DNA of 64,000 nucleotides from an uncultured bacterium (GTDB lineage Bacteria > Patescibacteriota > Saccharimonadia > Saccharimonadales > Saccharimonadaceae): positions 1 through 64,000 of the forward strand of contig CAIJKY010000011.1 of assembly GCA_903821365.1 (NCBI GenBank), written 5' to 3'. The position numbers were made by a program, and so were the translations under genes. The notes under the pieces are model-generated. The model saw only the letters and a program-made list of their open reading frames with translations. It ran no database searches and had not been told where the DNA came from. Shown piece after piece: positions 34,255-42,465 of this stretch. Numbering within the stretch: the stretch's first letter is position 1; every line of letters starts with the position of its first letter.

Positions 34255-35045
34255 ATCATCGGTTAAGCCGAAAATTTCGCTTACTACTCATTGCCGCTGC
34301 TTGCACCGTTGTTCTTGCGGGGGTAAAGTTTGCACTCCACAGCTTACAGCTTGAAGGAATTACACTGGGTTCACTCCATGCCAGTGTTGCCACCGGCACT
34401 TTTTTTGTGATTGGTTTTTTGCTATCAGCAACCATTGCCGACTACAAAGAAAGTGAAAAAATCCCGGCCGAATTCGCCGCTACAATTGAAAACATGCACG
34501 AGGACGCGCGCGCAATTCATCACACTTACAGTGCATTTGACATTGATTCGTTTCGCTTAAAACTACGTCAGATTATTATCGCTTTTGAAGCCGATGTTCG
34601 TAACAGCACCGTTGAAGCGCATCGTCATATTCATGAGCTCCATGACTTTTTTACAGCAATGGAGACAGCCAAGGTACCGCCAAACTTTATCGTGAAGTTT
34701 AAGCAAGAGCAGGCGCAACTAGTGAAAAGTTTGTTTCGCGTGAGCTATATTCAGCGGATCACCTTTATCCCTTCGGCATCGATTTTGGCGCAGTCTATTG
34801 TTGCCTTAAACGTATTGTTATTACTATTCACTGAAGTTGAGCCATTTTATGGTGGCATGGCTTTAGTAGCAATTATTAGCTTTATCTTTATTTACATCCT
34901 GCTGCTTTTAAAGGTGATTAGTACACCATTCCATCGTGAAGGCAAAACCCGCGATGATGTTAGTTTGTTCTTGTTGAGCCAAACCGCTACTCGGCTAGAC
35001 GCAAAAATAGCGTCACGCAAAGCTAAAGCCGCCATTGCAAAATGA
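34251..35045 (+). CDS. Four-pass membrane protein, possibly bestrophin-like
   Basis: 264 residues. Two N-terminal membrane segments (LLLIAAACTVVLAGVKFAL and HASVATGTFFVIGFLLSATI), a helical soluble middle of about 120 residues with DYKESEKIP after the second segment, and two C-terminal segments. The arrangement resembles bestrophin-like/DUF4239 channels, but this is tentative. ATG overlaps the methyltransferase stop (ATGA). A dyad terminator begins 2 nt after its stop. Confidence 0.55.
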   Translation: MNHRLSRKFRLLLIAAACTVVLAGVKFALHSLQLEGITLGSLHASVATGTFFVIGFLLSATIADYKESEKIPAEFAATIENMHEDARAIHHTYSAFDIDSFRLKLRQIIIAFEADVRNSTVEAHRHIHELHDFFTAMETAKVPPNFIVKFKQEQAQLVKSLFRVSYIQRITFIPSASILAQSIVALNVLLLLFTEVEPFYGGMALVAIISFIFIYILLLLKVISTPFHREGKTRDDVSLFLLSQTATRLDAKIASRKAKAAIAK

Positions 35046-35096
35046 AAACACCACCGCCAGGCGGCGATGCTTTCATCGAGCCGTCTGGGGTGGTGT
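35046..35096. terminator. Bidirectional hairpin between the membrane protein and TetR genes
   Basis: ACACCACC (35048-35055) pairs with GGTGGTGT (35089-35096); the interior adds GCCAGGCGGC with GCCGTCTGG and GATG with CATC. On the minus strand TTTT follows the stem, so it terminates TetR transcripts; it can also end the convergent 34251-35045 transcript. Confidence 0.7.
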
Positions 35097-35138
35097 AGTA
35101 GCTGTTTGACAGCTCGGAGAGTGGTAGAAGCGTCCGCG

Positions 35139-35690
35139 TCAGTAGTGACGCGACAGCAGCTCCACCAGCTTGGCTGCGAGCTCTGCGCGCGGCACGAAGG
35201 TTTGCGCCTCTGCGACGACGTTCAGCCACGCGTAGATGTGATACTGCGCAGCAACATCCTCCGTCTCAGAGATGCCACCCAGACAGTACTGCATCAGCTC
35301 TTCGAGCCGAATGATGAGTGGGTCGCCGCCATCAGACGTAGAAACGGTCTTGCCGAGTTGCAGGGCAACCACGGCCAGTCGGTACTGGTCGCAGAGCGAT
35401 GTTGCCAGCACGTTGAGAGCTTCCCAGCCCGTGTGAATCATCACCGCGTCTTCGATTGCGACGTAGTGGACTTCGTAGACGGCTGCAAGCAGTCCGTCAA
35501 TGCTGCCGAAGCGCGAGAACAACGTGGCGCTCGAAATGCCCGAGTGGTTCGCGACATCTCGATGGTTGAGTGCGCCGTGTTTGATGTACAGCGCTTCGGC
35601 TGCAGCCATCAGAGCCTCGCGACTCTCTCTTCTCTTCGTCGCTGCAGCGCGTCGACGCGCATCGTCCAGATCGGCCATAGCCGCCTCCAT
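35139..35690 (-). CDS. TetR-family regulator, GC-rich
   Basis: 183 residues. Helix-turn-helix region LNHRDVANHSGISSATLFSRFGSIDGLLAAVYEVHY is of TetR type. GGATGGAGGCGGCTATG has a ribosome-binding site. The DNA is visibly richer in G/C, especially at third positions, than the ABC genes upstream, and it has its own TTGACA/TATAAT promoter and hairpin terminator. It may control the neighbouring ABC exporter genes, but composition suggests it arrived separately, perhaps from an actinobacterium. Confidence 0.85.
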   Translation of the reverse strand: MEAAMADLDDARRRAAATKRRESREALMAAAEALYIKHGALNHRDVANHSGISSATLFSRFGSIDGLLAAVYEVHYVAIEDAVMIHTGWEALNVLATSLCDQYRLAVVALQLGKTVSTSDGGDPLIIRLEELMQYCLGGISETEDVAAQYHIYAWLNVVAEAQTFVPRAELAAKLVELLSRHY

Positions 35691-35729
35691 CCGCCAAACA
35701 GGTACGCAGCCCCATCAAAATCAGGGCAT

Positions 35730-35764
35730 ACTATAATATATTATATACCTATTTTACTAAATGT
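35730..35764 (-). promoter_or_regulatory. Promoter of the TetR gene
   Basis: On the minus strand TTGACA is followed after 16 nt by TATAAT, within an AT-rich stretch that also contains TATATTATAGTAT. One of the best -35/-10 pairs in the window. It contrasts with the GC-rich gene it drives. Confidence 0.7.
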
Positions 35765-35789
35765 CAATAACCACCTCTGTTGACGTGAG

Positions 35790-36602
35790 CTACTTACTGG
35801 CTTTGCAAGCAAACAAACGCGATGCCGCAATAAACGAAACAACCAAAATTCCAAGACACCATAGCACGGCATACAGCCCCTTGTTGCCGTTGGGCGTACC
35901 GACAAGCAATGAACGCACCGTATCGACAATCAGTGTCACTGGCTGGTTTTCGGCGAACCAACGAAGTGGTGCAACCATATTGTTCGTCGGCGCAAAAGCG
36001 CTACTGGCAAAGGTGAGAGGGAAAATAACGATAAAAGTCATCCATTGCACAGCTTCGACACTACGAGCAAGCAAACCAAGAACGGCCGATGCCCACGATA
36101 ACGCCAGCGTAAACAGCATCATGATGCCAAAGACACCGAGCCAATCGATAAAGCTGGCGGTTGGACGAAAATCAACAAGTAGTGCGACCAGCACCATAAT
36201 GACGGTCGAGATGAAGTTACGCGCAAGGTCAGAAACGACATGCCCTGTGAGCACTGCCGAGCTAAGCATAGGGAGAGAACGGAAACGATCAATAATACCG
36301 CGTTGTAGGTCGTTTGCGACGCCAACGGCAGTAGTGGTTGCCCCGAATGCAGCCGTCTGTACTAAAATACCAGCAATTAAATAGTTAACGTAACTTGTAC
36401 CGCCGGTGTCGATCGAGCCGCCAAAAACATAGCGAAAGAGCACCAAGAACATGATTGGCTGGAACACAGCAGCAAGTAATTGGTCGGGGCTGCGAATAAT
36501 GTGCGTCGCGCTACGACGCACCAAAACCCAAGAATCAAGTAATCCCCAGACAAATTTTGAGCGTTTTACGGGTATCACTTCAGCGGTAAGTTCAGCGGCC
36601 AT
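35790..36602 (-). CDS. ABC-2 type transporter permease (DrrB-like)
   Basis: 270 residues with six membrane segments and the ABC-2 signature FGATTTAVGVANDLQRGIIDRFRSLPM. This, with a C-terminal hydrophobic pair, is typical of daunorubicin-resistance DrrB permeases. The start codon overlaps the stop of the ATPase gene, so the two are coupled. Together they form an exporter for a lipophilic drug or lipid. Confidence 0.9.
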   Translation of the reverse strand: MAAELTAEVIPVKRSKFVWGLLDSWVLVRRSATHIIRSPDQLLAAVFQPIMFLVLFRYVFGGSIDTGGTSYVNYLIAGILVQTAAFGATTTAVGVANDLQRGIIDRFRSLPMLSSAVLTGHVVSDLARNFISTVIMVLVALLVDFRPTASFIDWLGVFGIMMLFTLALSWASAVLGLLARSVEAVQWMTFIVIFPLTFASSAFAPTNNMVAPLRWFAENQPVTLIVDTVRSLLVGTPNGNKGLYAVLWCLGILVVSFIAASRLFACKASK

Positions 36603-37537
36603 TACTTGGTCTCCTTCTTGTCGGTCAGTTTTAAGAATACATCGTCGAGCGACGGTTTATGGAGCGAAACGCTTTCAACATTAACTTTGGCATCGTCTAG
36701 TTGACCAAGCAAGGCGTAAAGCTGTTTGGCGCCACCGTTCGTACCAACCGTAATATTACGCTGCGATTCATCAACGACAGCGTCACTGCCGAGCACTTTT
36801 TTGGCTTGCTTAAGGCTGCTATCTTTCGCAATCGTAAATTCGATGCGATCCCCGCCGATAGTGCGCTTCAGTTCGTCGGATGTGCCGTTGGCGACAATCA
36901 CGCCATTATTGATGACGGCGATTTTATCGGCGAGCTGATCGGCCTCCTCAAGGTACTGAGTCGTTAATAAAATCGTTGTGCCTTCATCCATTAATTGCTG
37001 TACGATTTCCCAAACCGCTTGGCGTGAGCGTGGGTCGAGACCAGTTGTTGGTTCATCAAGGAAGATAATTGGTGGCGCTGCGATGAGACTTGCCGCAAGG
37101 TCGAGGCGACGGCGCATACCGCCAGAATAGGTTTTTGATGGGCGCTCGGCAGCGTCATTAAGATCAAAACGAGCTAAGAGTTCAGTTGCACGACGGCGAG
37201 CATCGGCACGACTCAAATGATAGAGCTGGCCCATCATTTCAAGGTTTTCGCGGCCAGTTAGAAATTCGTCAACGGCGGCATATTGGCCAGTGAGACCAAT
37301 AACGGCGCGAACATCGTCGGCTTGGCGTACGACATCAAGACCGTTAATTTTGACGATGCCACTATCAGGGCGTAATAGTGTACTAAGAATTTTTACCGTC
37401 GTCGTTTTTCCGGCGCCATTTGGGCCAAGTAGTGCAAGCATCGTGCCACGCTCAACCTGAAGATCAACCCCCTTGAGTACTTCGAGTGTTTTGTAGGAGA
37501 GTCGGAGATCTTTGACCTCGATGGCGTAATCGGACAT
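36602..37537 (-). CDS. ABC transporter ATPase (DrrA-like)
   Basis: 311 residues. Walker A LLGPNGAGKTTTVKIL at about 34-49, signature YSGGMRRRLDLAASL, Walker B IIFLDEPTTGLD, and the C-terminal extension typical of DrrA. Promoter: TACAAT near 37570 on this strand; the ATG is preceded by AAGGTATCACC. Forms the exporter with the downstream permease. Confidence 0.95.
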   Translation of the reverse strand: MSDYAIEVKDLRLSYKTLEVLKGVDLQVERGTMLALLGPNGAGKTTTVKILSTLLRPDSGIVKINGLDVVRQADDVRAVIGLTGQYAAVDEFLTGRENLEMMGQLYHLSRADARRRATELLARFDLNDAAERPSKTYSGGMRRRLDLAASLIAAPPIIFLDEPTTGLDPRSRQAVWEIVQQLMDEGTTILLTTQYLEEADQLADKIAVINNGVIVANGTSDELKRTIGGDRIEFTIAKDSSLKQAKKVLGSDAVVDESQRNITVGTNGGAKQLYALLGQLDDAKVNVESVSLHKPSLDDVFLKLTDKKETK

Positions 37538-37588
37538 GGTGATACCTTGCTTAAAAAATAGCTAGTTCTATTGTACTACACATGCGAA

Positions 37589-37630
37589 CGCCGCCCTCCC
37601 GTACCGCTGAATGCGGCAGAGAGGGCGGCG
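37589..37630 (-). terminator. GC-rich hairpin after the lipoprotein gene
   Basis: CGCCGCCCTC and GAGGGCGGCG are perfect 10-bp arms; CCGC pairs with GCGG inside. It lies 5 nt beyond the stop at 37635 on the minus strand. No T-run, as often in high-GC bacteria. Confidence 0.7.
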
Positions 37631-37634
37631 AATG

Positions 37635-37985
37635 TCAGCCGCAGGCCTTCTTGATGGCTCTGTCGTTGATCACTTTGGGCTTCCTGGCGTCGTCGCCCAC
37701 GAAGGACTTGACCTCTCGGCCCCTGGCGTTGACCACCTTGAGCGAAGGCACCTTCGCGATGGCGTAGAAGGAGCCAGTGCACGTGTTGAGCACCTTGACC
37801 TGAGTGGTACCCGTGCCGTCGTTGGAAGTAGCCGACCAGCCATAGTCCTGGGTGGTCTTGGCGGCCTTGTCGGCGACACTGGGGCCAGGCGGAGGCGCAA
37901 CGGCCTTGCCGGACGAGCCACAGCCAGCCAAGGCCATGGTGAGCACGACGAGCAATGCCGTCGCGACTCGTGAGAGAAGACTCAC
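37635..37985 (-). CDS. GC-rich putative lipoprotein
   Basis: 116 residues from GTG 37985, with AAGGAAATCAC upstream as ribosome-binding site. The signal SRVATALLVVLTMALAGCGSS carries an LAGC lipobox, so it should be lipidated at the membrane surface. A Pro-rich spacer is followed by a small domain with two conserved-looking cysteines (NTCTGS and KKACG). GC-rich codons mark it as foreign. Its extended -10 TGTTATAAT (38020-38028) remains, but element 1 is inserted 11 bp further up, so its original -35 has been moved away. Confidence 0.75.
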   Translation of the reverse strand: MSLLSRVATALLVVLTMALAGCGSSGKAVAPPPGPSVADKAAKTTQDYGWSATSNDGTGTTQVKVLNTCTGSFYAIAKVPSLKVVNARGREVKSFVGDDARKPKVINDRAIKKACG

Positions 37986-38019
37986 GTGATTTCCTTTCTT
38001 CGAAGGGGCTAACTCTACT

Positions 38020-38028
38020 ATTATAACA
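38020..38028 (-). promoter_or_regulatory. Extended -10 of the lipoprotein gene, cut off from its -35 by element 1
   Basis: TGTTATAAT on the minus strand. If the transposon and one copy of TAATAAAT are removed, TTGATT falls exactly 17 bp upstream of TATAAT. With the transposon in place the -35 position lies in its inverted repeat and reads TATATA. Confidence 0.6.
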
Positions 38029-38036
38029 TAATAAAT

Positions 38037-38061
38037 GGCAATTATATACTTGACGTTACCA
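38037..38061. repeat. Left terminal inverted repeat of element 1
   Basis: 25 bp beginning GGCAATTATATACTTGACG and ending ACCA; the exact reverse complement occurs at 49807-49831. The TTGACG it contains (38050-38055) is 17 bp from TACACT at 38073-38078, so it provides the transposase -35. Confidence 0.95.
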
Positions 38062-38084
38062 CTCACCCCTGATACACTAGAGGT

Positions 38085-39032
38085 ATGGAAGCGTTCAATC
38101 TCATTCAGTTCTACAACTCATTTGCCACAGAAGAACAGTGCCAAAAGTTCCTACTTGAACAGCGGTGGTCTGACGGTGTAGTATGCCCTAAATGTGGCGA
38201 GATTGGCGTTAAAACCTATAAGCTGAAAAGTGGTCGTTTAAAATGCGCGAGCTGTCGTAACACGTTTACTGTTCGCATGGGGAGTATATTCGAAGAAAGT
38301 CCTGTACCACTCCAAAAATGGTTTTTGGCGATCTATTTATGTACTAGTCTCAAAAAAGGCATATCTTCCTTGCAGTTAAGTAAGTACATAGGCGTCACTC
38401 AAAAGACAGCTTGGTTCATGCTCCAGCGCATACGTCACGTATTTGAAAGCGGCAGCTTTGAAAAGCTGTCCGACGAAGTTGAAATGGATGAGGCATACAT
38501 AGGCGGTGCAGACAAAAACAAGCATCACAGCAAGAAACTCAAAACCCTGACCGGCAAAGGTGCGCAGGGCTTTGGAAGTAAAAATAGCAAGACACCCGTC
38601 GTTGGTATGGTTGAGCGTGGCGGCAAGCTTCGAGCGATTGCAACCAAAGACACTGGCAGTAGTACACTCATGACCCTTGCGCGTAACAATATCAATATTG
38701 ACGCAACAATCTATACCGACGAACATATGCCCTATCGCACTTTGCCCAAGCTCGGCTTCAAGCACAAGAGCGTTAATCATGGTGTAAAAGAATTTGTAAA
38801 TGGCATGGCGAGTACAAACACAGCAGAGGGTTTCTGGTCGCACCTAAAACGTGGCATTAACGGCATTTACCACCACGTTAGCACCAAGCATTTACAGTTT
38901 TACTGTGATGAGTATAGCTTCCGCTGGAACACCCGTGAGATGACCGACGGCGAACGATTTGAGGCTTGGTTTGATAATATTGGCGGCAAGCGTTTGATGT
39001 ACAAGACACTTACCAAGAAAGCGCAGAACTAA
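38085..39032 (+). CDS. IS1595-family transposase (element 1)
   Basis: 315 residues. N-terminal zinc ribbon CPKCGEIG ... CASCRNTF, then the ISXO2-like DDE domain: DEVEMDEAYIGG (first Asp), IYTDEHMPYR (second Asp), and NTAEGFWSHLKRGINGIYHHV with the Asn/Glu end of the catalytic set. Length and motifs match IS1595 enzymes. TACACT ends 6 nt before the ATG; the -35 lies in the left inverted repeat. No frameshift or stop, so it is probably active. Confidence 0.95.
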   Translation: MEAFNLIQFYNSFATEEQCQKFLLEQRWSDGVVCPKCGEIGVKTYKLKSGRLKCASCRNTFTVRMGSIFEESPVPLQKWFLAIYLCTSLKKGISSLQLSKYIGVTQKTAWFMLQRIRHVFESGSFEKLSDEVEMDEAYIGGADKNKHHSKKLKTLTGKGAQGFGSKNSKTPVVGMVERGGKLRAIATKDTGSSTLMTLARNNINIDATIYTDEHMPYRTLPKLGFKHKSVNHGVKEFVNGMASTNTAEGFWSHLKRGINGIYHHVSTKHLQFYCDEYSFRWNTREMTDGERFEAWFDNIGGKRLMYKTLTKKAQN

Positions 39033-39081
39033 TTAATATATTGTCCTCAAGGTCGGTGACAATCTTTACTATTATATAATC

Positions 39082-39187
39082 TGTTATAATCAAATAATCG
39101 TCCCCTCTACCTATTAAATAAATCGGAATAGGAGGGGTGGCAAAAAATATCCACTGCCACTAAGTAAAGATATCACCTCAAATTCCC
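39082..39187 (+). promoter_or_regulatory. Promoter and structured leader of the element 1 winged-helix gene
   Basis: Extended -10 TGTTATAAT at 39082-39090. The leader of about 90 nt contains CCCCT...AGGGG plus CTATT...AATAG (one interrupted stem) and GTGGC...GCCAC. No ribosome-binding site lies near the ATG; the purine-rich GGAATAGGAGGGG is inside the stem. Confidence 0.55.
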
Positions 39188-39964
39188 ATGACTAATACAC
39201 TTCCTCCTATTACACCCAAGCAACAAGAAATATTAAAACTACTATATAAGTATAGATTCCTCAATAGAATACAGATACAACAATTACTAAAGCATAAAGA
39301 TAAAAGAAGAATAATAACCTGGCTAAAAGATCTAAGAGAAAAAGAGTACATAGACTGGCAGTACGATCCATCTAACTTCATAGCTAAAAGCCAGCCAGCT
39401 ATCTACTACTTGTCACTCAACGGAATCCGATATCTTCGCAGCCTCAATGAATATCCCACGGCCGAACTGCGAAAACGATACAAAGAGCCGGAACGCACAC
39501 CGGTGTTTATTGATAGATGTCTAACCATTGCCGATTGCTGCATAACGCTACGAAATAACAGCAAAGACGGTGTAGCGTATTCATATATCCTGCCTTCGGA
39601 TTATGCCGGATTGAGCAACGAATACAGTTTTCTTGACGAACTGCGACCGCAGCTATACTTCTCCAAACATCAAGGTAATAACGTAACAAATTACCTCCTC
39701 GAAAGTCTTAACACAACTCTGCCACGCTACCAGCTACGCAAGCGTCTCAAAGACTATATGGACTTTCTGGACGAATGGAATGATACAAACAAATCACAGC
39801 CGATTGCCTTGTTTGCATGCACTACCGTCGCTGATCTTTTGTATGTTAAGCGCCGGGTGAAGCAACGTGTAAACGATGAAGATATTGATGCGCAGGCTCG
39901 CGTGACGATGGTAGATAAGCTCAAGACTTCTGGCGTTGCTAGTATGATTTGGGAAGACGTGTAG
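39188..39964 (+). CDS. Replic_Relax-like winged-helix protein (element 1)
   Basis: 258 residues. An N-terminal winged helix (QQEILKLLYKYRFLNRIQIQ, then RRIITWLKDLREKEYI and PAIYYLSLNGIRYL) is of the Replic_Relax (replication-relaxation) type found in mobile elements, followed by an alpha/beta domain that may be nuclease-like but has no motif I can assign. The first 60 codons are unusually AT-rich (ATA, AGA, CTA), then usage becomes normal. A homologue follows the transposase in element 2. It may regulate or assist transposition or transfer. Confidence 0.75.
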   Translation: MTNTLPPITPKQQEILKLLYKYRFLNRIQIQQLLKHKDKRRIITWLKDLREKEYIDWQYDPSNFIAKSQPAIYYLSLNGIRYLRSLNEYPTAELRKRYKEPERTPVFIDRCLTIADCCITLRNNSKDGVAYSYILPSDYAGLSNEYSFLDELRPQLYFSKHQGNNVTNYLLESLNTTLPRYQLRKRLKDYMDFLDEWNDTNKSQPIALFACTTVADLLYVKRRVKQRVNDEDIDAQARVTMVDKLKTSGVASMIWEDV

Positions 39965-39980
39965 CTCCATTACGTAACCT

Positions 39981-40030
39981 GCTCTTGCAAAGCAAGGGCG
40001 GGTTGACCTGTTTTCTAAAAGGAAACAGGT
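39981..40030. terminator. Paired hairpins between the core module and cargo of element 1
   Basis: GCTCTTGC (39981-39988) with GCAAGGGC (39992-39999), then ACCTGTTT (40006-40013) with AAACAGGT (40023-40030). They lie between convergent genes, so they probably terminate both. A matching pair sits at the same place in element 2. Confidence 0.65.
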
Positions 40031-40047
40031 ATAGAGGATACGCAGGA

Positions 40048-42297
40048 CTATAAATCTTGCAGAACTGAGAGAGCGTCGCCGATAATACGACGAACGTCTG
40101 TCGCGCCAATAGCATTAGTGTCATAGCCGCCAGGATTAGTTTGGTCGTGGTGAACCTCGTGCGGTAGTAGGGTTCGGATGCGTGCTATGAGGACTTGCTT
40201 GTTTTCGTATGGCTTACCAGCTTCGCTCAGGGTATTGATGAATGTCTCAAGCGACTTTTTATCGCGTATATTTTCTGCAAGCAGCTTGTAGTACTTTCGT
40301 TTCATGATGTTTTCGATCACGTGACGGACGTTCTGTAGGTGCCCGACGTTCAGTTCTGAGTCGGGTAATAATACGTATCGTTCGAGTTCACCGAGCTTGC
40401 GGTAGTATTCGTCCATGAAGAGGCCATGTGTACTAACGTCAAGGACTGTAAAGTCGCTGGTACTATTTGTCGGACTCCATTCGAGCATTAAATTTACCAC
40501 ATCACTTTGTATGTCACTGACGAGCATTCGTAGAAAGTCTTTGTCGTGTGTGAGTGTAATAAATTGACACGGAGTTGTCGCGCCTTCTCGAATATGTCGT
40601 ATATATTTGACAGTGTTGTTACGTCTATCGGCGTCGAAGCTTGATACAGGATCGTCAAGTACTACAATAAGATCATTGCACTTCGGGTCATTTACGACGC
40701 TAGAGATAAAGAACGCAAAGCAAAGTGCGCGACGGTCGCTTTCACTGAGAGTATGTTTGGAGGTGTGCGTGCTTACTCTTGAGCCTGTGCCAATTCCTAC
40801 CGTATGTGTTTCATCAAACACGAGGGTAAACAGGTCATTCCGTGTACGACCTTTATAAATAAGGTTCTGCACTCTGAAGTTTACGCCTAGTGCTGCAAGG
40901 CACTCATTGACAGTGGTCATACAGCTAGTGTAAACGCTAGTAGCATAAGCTGACTGGGCTTCTACTGCGGCAGTCAATTGTGGCGTAATTTCTTCATCAT
41001 TCTTACGTTTTGTCTCTAGATATTCTTCGGCTTTCGTTTTCCATGGTTCGGAGTCGCGTTTTTTAGCGACTTCGTAATCGCGGAGGTTGTCCTTTGTCGC
41101 TTTGACTTTCTCTGTCAGATCACCCTCATATTGCTCAAGCGTTTTCTCTAGCTGCGTAGTTAACGGGGCGCATTCGCCTTCAAGTGTCTCAAGTGCTGAG
41201 AAGTCTACCGAATATGCGAAGTCTTTCTTCTTCTCAATCTGTTCAGCAAAGGTAGTGATCGCAGCATCTATACGGTCGTCTGCACCACGGAGGTCTATTG
41301 AAACATCGAGTTTAGCTAGTTCTATAACACCTTTACGCAGCTTGCTCACAACGTCCCAGCGCGAAAAGAACAGCTCCTGTGTATGGCGACTTGTCGCCAT
41401 CTCATTGTAGCTTTTGCTAAAATAATCACCGTACGCCTTAATGAGATCGTTTGCGTCACCGTTTTCAGTAGATTGTGAGCAGAAAGGGCAAATATTTTTG
41501 CCTTCACTGAGTACCAAACCTTGACGCAGGAATTCTTTAGCATCGCTTTCGCTTGCATCATTGGCCATATTTTCGTGGATATGGTTGGTGATTTTAGAAA
41601 CATCCACTGAAAGATCGCGTCCAAGGTCAGTCCTACTTTTCGGAAAGTTTGACTCTTTAAGTACGTCTAGCATGGCCGTGAGTTGACCCTGGATACTCTC
41701 CTGATTTTTGTAAGCGTTTAGCTGCTTGGTCTGTTCTTCGATAAGGTCATCGACATACTCAATAGGGTCGGCTTTCAGGAAATCGTCAAAACTAGGGTGA
41801 TCGAATGGCTTACTAGCGTTGTATTCACGACTTGTCGTACCAAGTGCTGTGGCATTTTCACGCTGCGTGACCGTAAGATCAAGAACTTGTTTTGCGAGAC
41901 GCACACCCTCGCTGCCGAGGATGAACGTCTCGATCTTCTTCTGTCCATCTTCTGTTATTTCTTCGTCGGGTGAGAAAAAATTCTCATGAATATACCGCGT
42001 ATCAAAAATACGAATATCCTCTAGTGACTTGTCCCAATCGGTGCCATTGAATTTATAGTTATTGCCGTCTGCTACGAAGATAGCTCGCTGCTGAAGTGTC
42101 GAACCGAAGGTTTTGCGTCCTTTGATAAAGTCAGGGTTATTAGTTTGAAGTGAACGAATAACTGCGGTGAAAGTGCTTTTGCCATGCGTATTACCTGCAT
42201 AGATATGAGTATTCTTATTGAATTGGTATTGAGGCTGACCACCACCTGTTTTAGCGATTCTGCCGATGTTTTCAATGTTCTGGACTCGTTCAATCAT
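40048..42297 (-). CDS. RloC/AAA_13-like ATPase, putative anticodon nuclease (anti-phage)
   Basis: 749 residues. N-terminal P-loop AGNTHGKST at about 34-42, then a coiled-coil centre containing CPFCSQ (about 270), the CxxC zinc-hook motif of RloC/Rad50-like ATPases. The second ATPase half has LSESDRRALCFAFFISSV (signature-like) and LIVVLDDPVSSFDADRR (Walker B and D-loop). The C-terminus has RHVIE followed by HEVHH, an R-x3-E ... H arrangement like the PrrC/RloC tRNA nuclease site. RloC cleaves tRNA anticodons after DNA damage or phage infection; that role is inferred. TAAAAT lies at leaderless spacing. Confidence 0.75.
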   Translation of the reverse strand: MIERVQNIENIGRIAKTGGGQPQYQFNKNTHIYAGNTHGKSTFTAVIRSLQTNNPDFIKGRKTFGSTLQQRAIFVADGNNYKFNGTDWDKSLEDIRIFDTRYIHENFFSPDEEITEDGQKKIETFILGSEGVRLAKQVLDLTVTQRENATALGTTSREYNASKPFDHPSFDDFLKADPIEYVDDLIEEQTKQLNAYKNQESIQGQLTAMLDVLKESNFPKSRTDLGRDLSVDVSKITNHIHENMANDASESDAKEFLRQGLVLSEGKNICPFCSQSTENGDANDLIKAYGDYFSKSYNEMATSRHTQELFFSRWDVVSKLRKGVIELAKLDVSIDLRGADDRIDAAITTFAEQIEKKKDFAYSVDFSALETLEGECAPLTTQLEKTLEQYEGDLTEKVKATKDNLRDYEVAKKRDSEPWKTKAEEYLETKRKNDEEITPQLTAAVEAQSAYATSVYTSCMTTVNECLAALGVNFRVQNLIYKGRTRNDLFTLVFDETHTVGIGTGSRVSTHTSKHTLSESDRRALCFAFFISSVVNDPKCNDLIVVLDDPVSSFDADRRNNTVKYIRHIREGATTPCQFITLTHDKDFLRMLVSDIQSDVVNLMLEWSPTNSTSDFTVLDVSTHGLFMDEYYRKLGELERYVLLPDSELNVGHLQNVRHVIENIMKRKYYKLLAENIRDKKSLETFINTLSEAGKPYENKQVLIARIRTLLPHEVHHDQTNPGGYDTNAIGATDVRRIIGDALSVLQDL

Positions 42298-42359
42298 TTG
42301 CTTATCATTTTAGCAATTTTATTGCAAAGTTAACAGATATGAATAAGGAAAATTAAAAA

Positions 42360-42403
42360 CCCTCCGACCCGTGTGCACTGATAGTGCGATACGGGTCGGA
42401 GGG
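42360..42403 (-). terminator. Strong hairpin terminator of the GC-rich operon
   Basis: CCCTCCGACCCGT (42360-42372) and ACGGGTCGGAGGG (42391-42403) are perfect 13-bp arms with GTGC...GCAC inside. On the minus strand a TTTTTAATTTT run follows. Confidence 0.92.
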
Positions 42404-42465
42404 GGCCGCGACTGCTTGTGGCGTCGAACGGCGTGAGGCATCTGTGATGCCTGGGGTGTGGCGAG

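Noticed and set aside
35067-35783. 238-codon open frame opposite the TetR gene
   Set aside because: A shadow of the GC-rich TetR gene, running through its hairpin and promoter.
35761-36384. 207-codon open frame opposite the ABC permease
   Set aside because: The minus-strand frame has clear ABC-2 permease motifs; this frame has none.
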